From Acaryochloris sp. IP29b_bin.148 (GTDB taxonomy: Bacteria; Cyanobacteriota; Cyanobacteriia; Thermosynechococcales; Thermosynechococcaceae): a stretch of DNA of 64,000 nucleotides. Each line of letters opens with the position of its first letter. The stretch's first letter is position 1. A program made the translations under genes and the position numbers. The notes beneath the pieces were generated by a model. That model had not been told where the DNA came from, made no database searches, and saw only the letters and a program-made list of their open reading frames with translations. Location of the stretch: the NCBI RefSeq assembly GCF_028285565.1, contig NZ_JANQOY010000157.1, positions 1 through 64,000 on the forward strand, given 5' to 3'. Below, in pieces: positions 9,690-18,500 of this stretch.

Positions 9690-9836
9690 CGCTGCTCCAC
9701 CCCCTAGCTTGCCATAGATCGATCCCCGTTTGGCGGACTCTTCATCGGAAAGGGCGGTCTGCTATCTAGTTCTTGTCTCTATCAACAGAGAATCTTCCTG
9801 GATTCTCCCTGGCAAGACCATCGATAGAAAACATCC

Positions 9837-10529
9837 CTATTCAACGGCCGTTGAACCTTGAGCACAGACGATGGTGGTGCCTTTGAGCTTGGGTGCACTG
9901 GGTGGGGTTTGAGTCGGCTCATTCGATTTGCAAATGGTGGAGATGGGAATGCTCGCTTCTTGGGCATAGACGGCACCCGTATAGCTAAAGATGCCGCTTT
10001 GTTTTGCGATCGCAACGACAACTGCTTTTTCTGCATTCGCTTCCAGAACTTTCAGCTGATACTCACTGGTCGTATCTGGCAGGTCAATTTGTAGCGCTTC
10101 AAGGCTCGACGTAAATTGACCATTCACTAATTGGGTCGCTTGCTGCGATCTAAGGGCATTCGCTAAATATGTTTTACCCACATCTTGCTTGGCAATGGCC
10201 CCTTTCTTCTCCACCTCTTTCTGAACCTTGCTCACCAACTGTTTCTCCGACTTAGACAGTTCGACAGGCGGTGGGGCAGCAGGCTTTGTGGTTACCGGGT
10301 TGGGCTGAGGGCTGGCTGCGGGTTTAGTGGCTGTGGGTTTAGCCGTAGATTTAGCAGTAGGGGAAGGCTGGGGCGAAGCGTTAGACTGAGGACGATTAGA
10401 ACTCTGAGGTGTGGGAGAATTTAGATTGGGACTCGGAGACTGGGATTGAGGTTCAGAGCCTGAACAGCTTATAAGTAGACTCGCAGCCAGACAAGCAACA
10501 TATCTATTCTTCAACCAAGCCATAGTCAT
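9837..10529 (-). CDS. lipoprotein with type IV pilin-like G/H domain
   Basis: From the ATG at 10529 the protein begins MTMAWLKNRYVACLAASLLISCSG, a lipoprotein signal peptide with the lipobox LLISC. A long low-complexity linker of Pro, Ser, Thr, Lys and Gln follows (about residues 25-90). The globular C-terminal domain (TYLANALRSQQATQLVNGQFTSS ... SGIFSYTGAVYAQ ... ISTIC) matches the cyanobacterial 'type IV pilin-like G/H' domain, with the two cysteines expected for that fold. It is probably anchored at the periplasmic face of a membrane. The track start at 10592 adds 21 residues in front of the signal peptide and is less likely. It is divergent from the kinase gene at 10879. Confidence 0.75.
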   Translation of the reverse strand: MTMAWLKNRYVACLAASLLISCSGSEPQSQSPSPNLNSPTPQSSNRPQSNASPQPSPTAKSTAKPTATKPAASPQPNPVTTKPAAPPPVELSKSEKQLVSKVQKEVEKKGAIAKQDVGKTYLANALRSQQATQLVNGQFTSSLEALQIDLPDTTSEYQLKVLEANAEKAVVVAIAKQSGIFSYTGAVYAQEASIPISTICKSNEPTQTPPSAPKLKGTTIVCAQGSTAVE

Positions 10530-10878
10530 GAAATCTACACAATATAATCGGTTCTTCTGATTGTGAGTCTTCCCAAAATAATGCATCATCAAACACTCCC
10601 AAGTCGGTTGAGTCTGCTGAGAAGCAAGGAATTCAACATTTCTCCCCTCGCAATTCCCTCTGTATAAAGGTATTGCATTGATTATTTTGAATTTTTATAA
10701 CTTGTAACGATCAACACTTTTTTTTCTGCTGTTCTAGCAAAGGATGAAACAATACTGACTTCGTACTCAAGGATTGACTTGACATTTGTCTCTGGGCAGC
10801 TTTAGCAGATTGATTGAGACCTCGTAACGGACCGACTTAATCGCTTTGTTGATTATGGGGGACAGCCAGGAACTCACT
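10530..10878. other. 349-bp divergent intergenic region
   Basis: It separates the minus-strand lipoprotein gene from the plus-strand kinase gene and should hold both promoters. A TTGACA lies near 10777 on the plus strand, but I could not find a good -10 at the right distance. No palindromes or ORFs stood out. Confidence 0.3.
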
Positions 10879-11868
10879 ATGACCACACCTTTTTTCCCAG
10901 TTACTTACTCAACACTGGCTTGTGATGCATTAGTTTCAAGGATTTTGCCTCACTTTGCCATTAAGGATGTCGCGAATTGCAAGCTTTGGCATCGAGGACT
11001 GAGTGATGTGTACTTGGTCGAAACAGCCACAAAGATGTACGTTTTGCGTGTGTCCCATGCTCACTGGCGAACCAAATCAGAGATCGATTTTGAGCTAGAG
11101 CTATTGGTGTTCTTGCAGCAGCGACATATTCCCGTTGCCCGACCGTTACGAACCAGAGAAGGGCAACTTTCCATTGAAATTCAGGCCCCCGAAGGCAAGC
11201 GCTACGCGGCACTCTTTGATTTTGCCCCGGGTCAAGTTCCGCTAGGCGATTTAAGTCAACTGCAAGGTCAAAAACTGGGAGAAACGATTGGTCGCCTCCA
11301 TCAAGTGGCCACCGATTTTCATAGCCAAGCCTATCGTCAACCGTTAACGTTAGATTATTTGCTGGATGACTCCCTGGAAGTGATTACGCCCTTCCTCCAG
11401 AATCGACCTCAGGACCATAAATATCTCGTGGAAGTCATTTCTGAAGTCAAGCATAAGCTGCAAGGGATGCCCAAAGACCCGCCCTTTTGGAGTGTTTGTT
11501 GGGGAGATCCCCATAGTGGCAATGTTCACTTCACAGACGACAACCACGTCACCTTATTTGACTTTGACCAATGTGGCTATGGTTGGCGGGCGTTTGAACT
11601 CGCCAAGTTTTTGCAGGTTTCCGCTCGAACGGGGATGCAAAAAACGGTTCGCGACGCTTTCTTAGAGGGCTATAAGGCCATTCAACCCGTCACCTCCAAG
11701 GAAGAAGACTCCATGCAGCCCTTTTCTCAAACCGCTCATATTTGGCAGTGGTCCATTAGCCTCAAGTCCGCCAAGATCCATGACAATTGTCGATTAGACA
11801 AGAGCTATTTCAATCATCGAATCCAACAGCTCAAAATGCTTTCCTCCCCAGAGTGGGAGCTGTTTTAG
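10879..11868 (+). CDS. aminoglycoside phosphotransferase-fold kinase (APH family)
   Basis: The protein has the APH/choline-kinase fold. The N-lobe contains YVLRVSH with the probable ATP-site lysine replaced by arginine. The catalytic loop is WSVCWGDPHSGNVHF, the equivalent of HGDxxxxN with Cys-Trp in place of His. The metal-binding segment is VTLFDFDQCGYGWRAFELAKF. Such enzymes phosphorylate small molecules (homoserine, choline, sugars) or proteins, as SrkA does. The substrate here is unknown, and resistance should not be inferred. I chose the ATG at 10879 (MTTPFFPVTY) rather than 10846 because AGGA lies 7 bases upstream. It overlaps the convergent gene at 11865 by 4 bp. Confidence 0.75.
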   Translation: MTTPFFPVTYSTLACDALVSRILPHFAIKDVANCKLWHRGLSDVYLVETATKMYVLRVSHAHWRTKSEIDFELELLVFLQQRHIPVARPLRTREGQLSIEIQAPEGKRYAALFDFAPGQVPLGDLSQLQGQKLGETIGRLHQVATDFHSQAYRQPLTLDYLLDDSLEVITPFLQNRPQDHKYLVEVISEVKHKLQGMPKDPPFWSVCWGDPHSGNVHFTDDNHVTLFDFDQCGYGWRAFELAKFLQVSARTGMQKTVRDAFLEGYKAIQPVTSKEEDSMQPFSQTAHIWQWSISLKSAKIHDNCRLDKSYFNHRIQQLKMLSSPEWELF

Positions 11869-12209
11869 CCTACTTTGACAATTTCCCGATCAATCGCCTT
11901 AATGTAGCTGCGACAATTGGGACAGCGTTTCAGGGTCGGTGGAACGGATTGAACAAAGCCACATTTGGGGCATGGCCCTCTGGCCACGGACCATTGTAAA
12001 AAGACCCCTAACCCCGATAACGCGACCCATAGAGGAATCACATACCACAACCAAGGTCTAGGGACTTGAGGCACCAAAACGAGGACAACGGCAATGATAA
12101 AAGACAGAACGCTGGCCCACCCAATACCTCCAAATACCCGCATCACATTGGTGTATTCCTGTTCTTCGGCAGCAGGTGTTTCGGGGGAAGCGTTTGCAGA
12201 TTTGGGCAT
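11865..12209 (-). CDS. membrane protein with C-terminal zinc ribbon, 114 aa
   Basis: A polar N-terminus rich in Ala and Glu is followed by two predicted membrane helices (VLSFIIAVVLVLVPQV and WLWYVIPLWVALSGLGVFL). The C-terminus is a short zinc-ribbon motif, CPKCGF...CPNCRSY. The architecture is seen in small uncharacterised cyanobacterial membrane proteins. The function is not known; the cysteines probably bind zinc on the cytoplasmic side. The gene overlaps the end of the kinase gene by 4 bp, so transcription is convergent. Confidence 0.7.
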   Translation of the reverse strand: MPKSANASPETPAAEEQEYTNVMRVFGGIGWASVLSFIIAVVLVLVPQVPRPWLWYVIPLWVALSGLGVFLQWSVARGPCPKCGFVQSVPPTLKRCPNCRSYIKAIDREIVKVG

Positions 12210-12618
12210 TGTTGTCCGTTCATGAGTACAGAAGCTTTTTAGATCCTACCTTGGAATACCCACTAGAAATGCCAAAGTCTGCCGAGACCTCGTTGGCGAT
12301 CATCTGGCTGAGGGGAACAGCATTTTGCCGATCTGGAACCTCGACAAGAGCGCTTCTTCAGAGATTCCAGAAAAAACTTGCAACTTTTTTCAGAAATCTG
12401 CGTAAAAACCAGAGGCGACTCAGATATATAAGTATAGGAGTTCTTACTTCTATAAATCCTCTAATGCAGATATCACCTGCTAATGGCTCTAGAATCTACT
12501 TTTAGGGCCTTTTTTGTTTGATTTATATAACAGAACAGTCAATGAGACGGCTCTATATGTCACATTAGTTCTATGGCTTTAACGTGCCATGCAGAACACC
12601 TCCCTATGAGGCTCGATT
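12210..12618. other. 409-bp intergenic region
   Basis: This probably contains the promoter of the zinc-ribbon gene (minus) and of the 54-aa gene (plus). A weak inverted repeat, TATAGGAG...CTTCTATA, lies around 12433-12454. The 109-aa frame at 12176-12505 crosses it but looks random and Arg-rich. Nothing else is evident. Confidence 0.3.
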
Positions 12619-12783
12619 ATGGATAGTCAGCACAGAACCCTCATCGTCTTTAGCCACGCCGCGATGATTGTTGTGTTGATGATTGCCCTACTGTGGGTTT
12701 CTAATTCTTGGACCAGCCTGGATTCGGGGTCCTCATGGCCCATGCAAGAGCAAAATTTCCTGGTGAAGCCGTTCACCCCCTAG
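12619..12783 (+). CDS. very small membrane protein, 54 aa (below the ORF-track cutoff)
   Basis: An ATG at 12619 with GAGG 7 bases upstream opens a 54-codon frame ending in TAG. The product has one hydrophobic segment (AAMIVVLMIALLWVSNSW, about residues 14-31). A short polar tail follows, ending VKPFTP. The good ribosome site and the membrane helix support a real gene. No family is recognised. It precedes the DUF4336 gene by 140 bp on the same strand. Confidence 0.5.
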   Translation: MDSQHRTLIVFSHAAMIVVLMIALLWVSNSWTSLDSGSSWPMQEQNFLVKPFTP

Positions 12784-12923
12784 GGACACGCAATGTCGAT
12801 CTTTTTGTGTTGAAGTGTCCTGAATCACAACGGATAAACATTTTTGCCGAGGATTTGTCTAAACTTTTAAGTTGAGACAGGAGTCATCCTTTGTCGCCAT
12901 CATGTTAGGACGGATGCGAGTCA

Positions 12924-14183
12924 GTGGTAAAGACAGAATATAGCGTTAAGGAATCTTCCCAACAACAGCCTAAACGATCCAGAGAATGGTCATGGCGGTA
13001 CTGGCCAGCCGTGCCCTTGTACCCCTACGGCCAGCGACAGACCCTCTGCCAAGAGATTGTCAAGGGCAGAATATGGATCTTTGACCAATTGCAAGGCATC
13101 CTCCATGTCATCATTCCGGTGAGGATGACGGTGATTAAGCTGGCAACGGGGGGCTTGTTGGTCTATGCTCCTGTAGCGCCCACCCGAGAATGCATTCGGT
13201 TAGTCCAAGAATTGATTCACCAGCATGGCGATATCAAATACATCATTTTGCCGACGGCTTCCGGCATTGAGCATAAGGTGTTTACGGGGCCTTTTGCGAA
13301 ACGCTTTCCCCAGGCACAAGTGTTTGTTTCGCCTAGCCAGTGGACGTTTCCCCTGAATATCCCCTTGAGCTGGTTGGGGCTATCCCGCCGTCAGACTCAA
13401 GTTCTGCCCAAGGATAGTGCTGATGCTCCCTTTGCAGATGAGTTTGACTATGCGATTTTGGGACCGATTAATTTGGGACTCGGTCCCTTTGAAGAGGTGG
13501 CGTTTTTTCATAAGCGATCGCGCACTCTGCTTCTGACCGATTCCATCGTTTCTATTCCCATTAATCCACCTAAAATTGTGCAGCTCGATCCCTATCACAT
13601 GCTGTTTCATGCCAAGGACAAGGCCGGTGATGTGGTGGAGGATACCCCTACTGTGCGCCGCAAAGGTTGGCAGCGGACGGCCTTATTTGCCTTGTATTTT
13701 CGTCCCAGTGTCTTAACGGTCCTCAGCACCCAACAAACCTTTAAAGAAGCTTACCAAGCTCCTGATCGTTCTAAGAGAGCTTACTTTGGATTATTCCCTG
13801 CCCACTGGAATTCAGACTGGAAACGCTCCTTTGAGGCGCTTCGCCAAGGCGGCAACTTGATTGTGGCCCCTATTCTGCAAACACTGATTTTCAATCGAGA
13901 GCCAGAACGGGTGTTGACTTGGGTTGATCAGGTCACCCAATGGAACTTCCGCCGGGTGATTCCCTGCCACTTCGATGCCCCCGTTACGGCAACCCCTCGA
14001 CAATTTAGTCAGGCCTTTGACTTCCTGCGGTCAGAACCCCTCAAGCGAGGACTCTTTGCCAGCAAGCCAATCTTCACTCGTTTGTCAGAGGCGGACTTGA
14101 GCTTTTTGCGCGAGTTGGATCAGTTTTTGTGCGATCGCAACATCACTCCACCACCTAAGTCCTTATCCAGAGAAGAGCAATAG
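12924..14183 (+). CDS. DUF4336 domain protein (metallo-beta-lactamase-like fold)
   Basis: The 419-residue protein matches the cyanobacterial and plant DUF4336 family. Landmarks are WRYWPAVPLYPYGQRQTLCQEI near residue 24, VRMTVIKLATGGLLVYAPVAPT near 72, and YIILPTASGIEHKVFTGPFAKRFP near 103. The middle segment RTLLLTDSIVSIPINPP is also typical. The fold is related to the metallo-hydrolase superfamily, but the usual HxHxDH zinc signature is not visible, so catalysis is uncertain. The frame starts at a GTG. The only nearby ATG (12914) is in another frame and stops at once. It appears to be a single-gene unit. Confidence 0.75.
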   Translation: MVKTEYSVKESSQQQPKRSREWSWRYWPAVPLYPYGQRQTLCQEIVKGRIWIFDQLQGILHVIIPVRMTVIKLATGGLLVYAPVAPTRECIRLVQELIHQHGDIKYIILPTASGIEHKVFTGPFAKRFPQAQVFVSPSQWTFPLNIPLSWLGLSRRQTQVLPKDSADAPFADEFDYAILGPINLGLGPFEEVAFFHKRSRTLLLTDSIVSIPINPPKIVQLDPYHMLFHAKDKAGDVVEDTPTVRRKGWQRTALFALYFRPSVLTVLSTQQTFKEAYQAPDRSKRAYFGLFPAHWNSDWKRSFEALRQGGNLIVAPILQTLIFNREPERVLTWVDQVTQWNFRRVIPCHFDAPVTATPRQFSQAFDFLRSEPLKRGLFASKPIFTRLSEADLSFLRELDQFLCDRNITPPPKSLSREEQ

Positions 14184-14377
14184 TTCTTTCTGCGGTTGGC
14201 ACCCTGAAGCGTTGCAATCACCTGGTTTAGTCGAACTCGATCCCCATTTTTGGACAAGCAAGCGGTTCACACGACTATCTTCAGCATTGGGAACGGACAG
14301 TTTGATAACATCCCCCTAAGGGATAATGTTTCTCCAAGCAACGACCTCTGCTGATGCCGGAATCTCTTGGGCTGCCG

Positions 14378-14410
14378 GGGGAGGTGGATCTTGCCAAGAC
14401 TCACCTCCCC
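14378..14410. terminator. hairpin between the convergent DUF4336 and thioesterase genes
   Basis: GGGGAGGTG and CACCTCCCC form a perfect 9-bp stem around a 15-base loop in the 293-bp gap between convergent genes. There is no T-run directly after it on either strand, so it is a candidate but not a textbook intrinsic terminator. It may end the 45-kb operon. Confidence 0.4.
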
Positions 14411-14476
14411 ATCCTGCAAAAGCAATAGTCAGAACCATTGCCCCCTGGAATAGTAATAGCCTTTGAAACTATCACA

Positions 14477-15253
14477 CTATGGCCTATCCTCACTCAGAGC
14501 CTGAGCGCAGGTGTGAATGATCTGCTGTTCATAATCCTGAAGAAAAAAGTGAGCCCCTGGGAACCAGTAATCTTCGAAAAACTTACTGGTTTGAGATTGC
14601 CATGCGTTAACGGCTGGAGACGACGTTAGAGGATCAGTTTGCCCAGCAAAGGCATAAATCGGGCAGGGGAGTGGAGCCTCATGACAATATTGATAAGTTT
14701 CAAAGAGTTCGAAGTCTGCTCGCAAGGTGGGCAGTAAAACTTCCATTAACTCTGGATGGTTGATGATACTTTCGGGAGTGCCGTTATAGGTTTGGAGTCC
14801 AGTAATAAAGTCGGGGTCGGAGAGTGGATGTAGAGCTGGAACAGGGTGTGGGATTTGCGGGGCAGACCGTCCTGATACAAATAGATATTGGGGAAACGGG
14901 GCTTGTTGTCGCCGTAACCAGCGAGCCAATTCGAAGCTAATCAGGGCTCCCAGACTATGGCCAAAAAAGGCAAACGGTTGATCGAGGTGGGGTAATAAGA
15001 GGGGACCCAGGGTGGCAATCAAATTGGGCAAGTGCCGAAAGGGGGGGTGAGTAAAGCGCTGCCCCCTCCCGGGAAGTTCTAGGGGACAAACTTGAATAGT
15101 GGGGGGAAGATGAGTCGGCCAAGAGCGATACATCCTTGCACTTCCCCCAGCAAAGGGAAAGCAAAAGAGGTGGATGGTTTGTGGATGCGGTTGTTCAGAT
15201 AGCCAAGGATAAATGGAACTCACCTCCTGTGAAGTTGGGATGCCACTGGTCAT
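14477..15253 (-). CDS. type II thioesterase of the PKS-NRPS cluster
   Basis: A stand-alone alpha/beta hydrolase of 258 residues that normally removes wrong or blocked acyl groups from carrier proteins. The N-terminal [18 protein letters not shown] is the RifR/GrsT-type signature. The nucleophile serine lies in GHSLG near residue 98. The acid residue is probably in GQTDPL near 210, and the histidine is in GAHFFL near 236. The ATG overlaps the stop of the MbtH gene by 4 bp, so the two are translationally coupled. It is the last gene of the operon. No C-terminal TE domain exists elsewhere in the line, so this is an editing enzyme rather than the release enzyme. Confidence 0.9.
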   Translation of the reverse strand: MTSGIPTSQEVSSIYPWLSEQPHPQTIHLFCFPFAGGSARMYRSWPTHLPPTIQVCPLELPGRGQRFTHPPFRHLPNLIATLGPLLLPHLDQPFAFFGHSLGALISFELARWLRRQQAPFPQYLFVSGRSAPQIPHPVPALHPLSDPDFITGLQTYNGTPESIINHPELMEVLLPTLRADFELFETYQYCHEAPLPCPIYAFAGQTDPLTSSPAVNAWQSQTSKFFEDYWFPGAHFFLQDYEQQIIHTCAQALSEDRP

Positions 15254-15480
15254 GACGATGCGGACGATTGCTGTTCAGCCATTTTTTGGCGAAGACTTAA
15301 GGGGCGCATATCGGTCCAAACTTCTTCGATATGGTCTAGGCATGCTTGCTTATCACCGCTAAACCCCTCATCTGTCCAACCCAGGGCATTGTCTCGTTCT
15401 TCAGGCCAAATTGAATATTGTTCCTCGTGGTTGATGACCACCTTATAGCGTTGGGTATCGTTGGCTTCATCAGAATACAT
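15250..15480 (-). CDS. MbtH-like NRPS adenylation chaperone
   Basis: MbtH proteins bind adenylation domains and help them fold and work. The family core is complete: [20 protein letters not shown] followed by [19 protein letters not shown]. The track starts at 15504. The ATG at 15480 (MYSDEAND) is preceded by GAGGAG at 6 bases and gives the usual length of 76 residues. It lies 30 bp after the reductase-ended NRPS gene and overlaps the thioesterase gene by 4 bp. Its presence suggests that some A domains of the cluster need it. Confidence 0.93.
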   Translation of the reverse strand: MYSDEANDTQRYKVVINHEEQYSIWPEERDNALGWTDEGFSGDKQACLDHIEEVWTDMRPLSLRQKMAEQQSSASS

Positions 15481-15510
15481 GTGATTCTCCTCAGTGTGTA
15501 TCAATAACGA

Positions 15511-18500
15511 TCAGTCAGGGATTGTAGAGCTGGAGTGGGGGGCTGGAAGGAAGCCGCTGTCAATAAAAAATTGGAAGTAAGTGTTCAACAAAGTGGCATC
15601 CACGGGTGGGCAATGGATAGCAGAGTTTGTTAAGGCTGCAAGGGTGTGGCTACTGCAAAACTGACTGGCTAGTTCAGGAGCATTGTGTGCTTGTATGGTG
15701 CTGGGGAAGCGCGCCATAAAAGGATAAAGGGCGTTCGTTTTTGTCTCTTTAGTCGCTTGGTGCAGTTGTTGATGCCAAATCTCATAGGTTAAGGTCTGCA
15801 AGTCATACCCTGAGTCTGAAATTAGCCATTGTTGAAGATGGGCTACGGACATGGGGGCCGGATTGACGAGATGAAAGATTTGCCCCAGAGCGTCGGGCTG
15901 AAGCGAAATATGAACCAGTGCTTGGCTAACATAGTCAACGGGAGTGAAATCCATCAGCGGATCGGTCGGTGAGGTAAAAATACTGCCCAATTGAATGCAA
16001 CCCTTAACAAAGCTGGTGATGAAATCTCCGGTATTACCTTGCCCTGTCTGGCTATGACCCGTGACGCGGCCGGGTCGATAGATAGCAACGGGTAACCCTC
16101 GTTCTCTGGCTTGGCAGGCGAGTTGTTCTGCGACCCATTTACTCTGAGCATAGCCACTTTGAAGTTGGTCGCCGTGGCGTGGAACGTCCGTTTCGAGAAG
16201 GATGGATTTGTGTTTGCGATCGCCCACAGAAAACACACTAAAGGTGGACACCAAATGAACTGGCTTGGTGCGGATTGTACAGGCTAATCGCAGTACTTCT
16301 TGAGTCCCCAATACGTTAGCTGCCTTTAGGGTCTGGTAGTCAGCCAAGAAATTGACCCAAGCACCATTGTGATAAATCACCTGAACTTGGGTCGACAGGC
16401 TTTGGAACTGTTCAGAACTTAAGCCGAGTCGTGGTTTAGCAAGGTCACCCAAAACAGGAATAATACGCTTCCCTGATTCTCGGTCCCAGAGGCCGTAAGA
16501 CTCTAGATTCGCTTTCAGTTTTGCTGCGCCTTGGGCCTCGTTCTCAGCTCGGACCAAACAATAAATTTGGGCGGAGGTTTTATCCAGTAGCTCCGCTAAT
16601 AAATAGCCCCCGAGAAAACCCGTCGCGCCCGTCAGTAAAAGGGTCTGAAGGGGTTCTTCATGCCAATTAGTGGGTGGAAATAAGGCAGAATCGAGGACGG
16701 CTTCTTGGTGCAAATCAGGTTTAGCATCCAGAGCAGCCAAATCGGTACCAGCTTGGGCAGCACGAACCAGCTCTACTTGGGCTTCCAGAGTGGGGCGAGC
16801 AAACAAACTTCGTAGGGGAATCATAATCCCAAAGGCTTCTTGCATTTGGGTCAAGAGCTGAACAATCAAAATCGAATGCCCTCCTAGCTCAAAAAAGTTA
16901 TCCTGCAGACCGACTCGCTCCACTTTAAGTAGCGTGGCCCATCGGTCCGCTACCTGTTTTTCTAAATCTGTTTGGGGAGGGAGAAAGGGGGTTGTGCGTA
17001 ACGGGGCGGCTTGATCAGGTTGAGGTAATGATCGTCGATCGATTTTGCCATTGGGCGTCAAAGGCATCGATGCAATCGCCACAAAACGACTCGGTATCAT
17101 GTGAGCAGGCAACTGCTGCTGCAATGCCGTTCTGAGCTTTTCGACAGATAATTTTTGACCTGCTTGGGGTTGGCAGTAAGCGATCAATTGTCCATCTTGA
17201 GGGATACCCACCACGGCCTGCTCAATGGTAGGCTGTCGATTCAAGAGGGCCTCCACTTCACCTAACTCGATCCGGAAGCCTCTGACCTTGACCTGAGTAT
17301 CCAATCGCCCTAAATGTTGTAAGGAACCGTCGGGTTGATAGCGGGCCAGGTCACCCGTGCGATACAGTCTGGCCCCTGCTTGATGACTGAAAGGGTTAGG
17401 GATAAACCGTTCAGCCGTTAATCCTGGTCGATTGAAGTAGCCTCGCGCCAGTCCCTCGCCGCCAATATATAGTTCACCGGGAGCCCCTAAGGGTACAGGT
17501 TGGAAAAAGGGATCGAGGAGGTAGAGTTCTGTATTTGCGATCGCACCCCCAATATCAACTTCCCCTGTTTGAATTTGTCGTTGAGTAGACCAGATTGTCG
17601 TCTCAGTCGGACCATACAAATTCCAAAGGCTGCTGCCCTTGGTCAGTAGCCGCTCCGCCAGATCAACCGTTAATGCTTCACCGCCACAAAGAATTTTGAG
17701 ATGGGGTTGTCCGGCCCAACCTGCGGCTAAAAGCAGCCGCCAGGTGGCAGGGGTGGCCTGCATCACGGTCGCTTGTTCCATCAATGAAGCCAATTGCGAG
17801 CCATCTTGGATAACAGCAGCCGGGGCAACAAGAACTTGAGCGCCAACCGTTAAAGGCAACAACAATTCTAGAACGGCAATATCAAAAGACAGGGAGGTCA
17901 CGGCCAGCAGTACATCTTCCGCTATTAGCCCAGGTGATTGCTGATGGCTGCAGAGGAAGTTAACTACGGATTGATGGGAGATGGCTACCCCCTTGGGCTG
18001 ACCAGTAGACCCCGATGTATAGATGATGTAAGCCAAATTGAGGGGAGCCGTCTTCACAGCAGGATTATGGCTAGGCTGACGAGCAATATCTGGCGCGATT
18101 TCATCCAGGTAGAGAAATGTGCCCGTAAAGGCTGTGAATGATGATTTCAGGTGGGAGCTTGTCAGTAGCAGCTCGGCTTGGCTATCCTCCAACATAAAAG
18201 CCAAACGAGAGGGAGGATAGGCAGGATCGAGGGGAATATAAGCTCCCCCTGCTTTGAGAACCGCTAACATCGCCACCACTAAATCAGTACTGCGTTCTAG
18301 GGCCAGTCCTATTTTCACTTCAGGCCCCAGACCTACCCTTTGGAGGTAGTGGCTGAGGCGATTGGCCATTTCATTGAGGTCAGTGTAGGTGAGGGATTGG
18401 GATAAATCCCGAAGTGCGATCGCATCCGGTGTTTTCACAACCTGCCGTTCAAAGAGATGGTGGATGCAGTCTTTGGGATAGTCTTGCCGAGTTTGATTCC

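Noticed and set aside
10879-11868. Aminoglycoside resistance gene
   Set aside because: The APH fold covers many kinases, the catalytic loop differs from resistance enzymes, and the context is chromosomal housekeeping.
12176-12505. 109-aa plus-strand ORF
   Set aside because: It is Arg-rich, has no ribosome site, overlaps the start of the zinc-ribbon gene and resembles chance coding.
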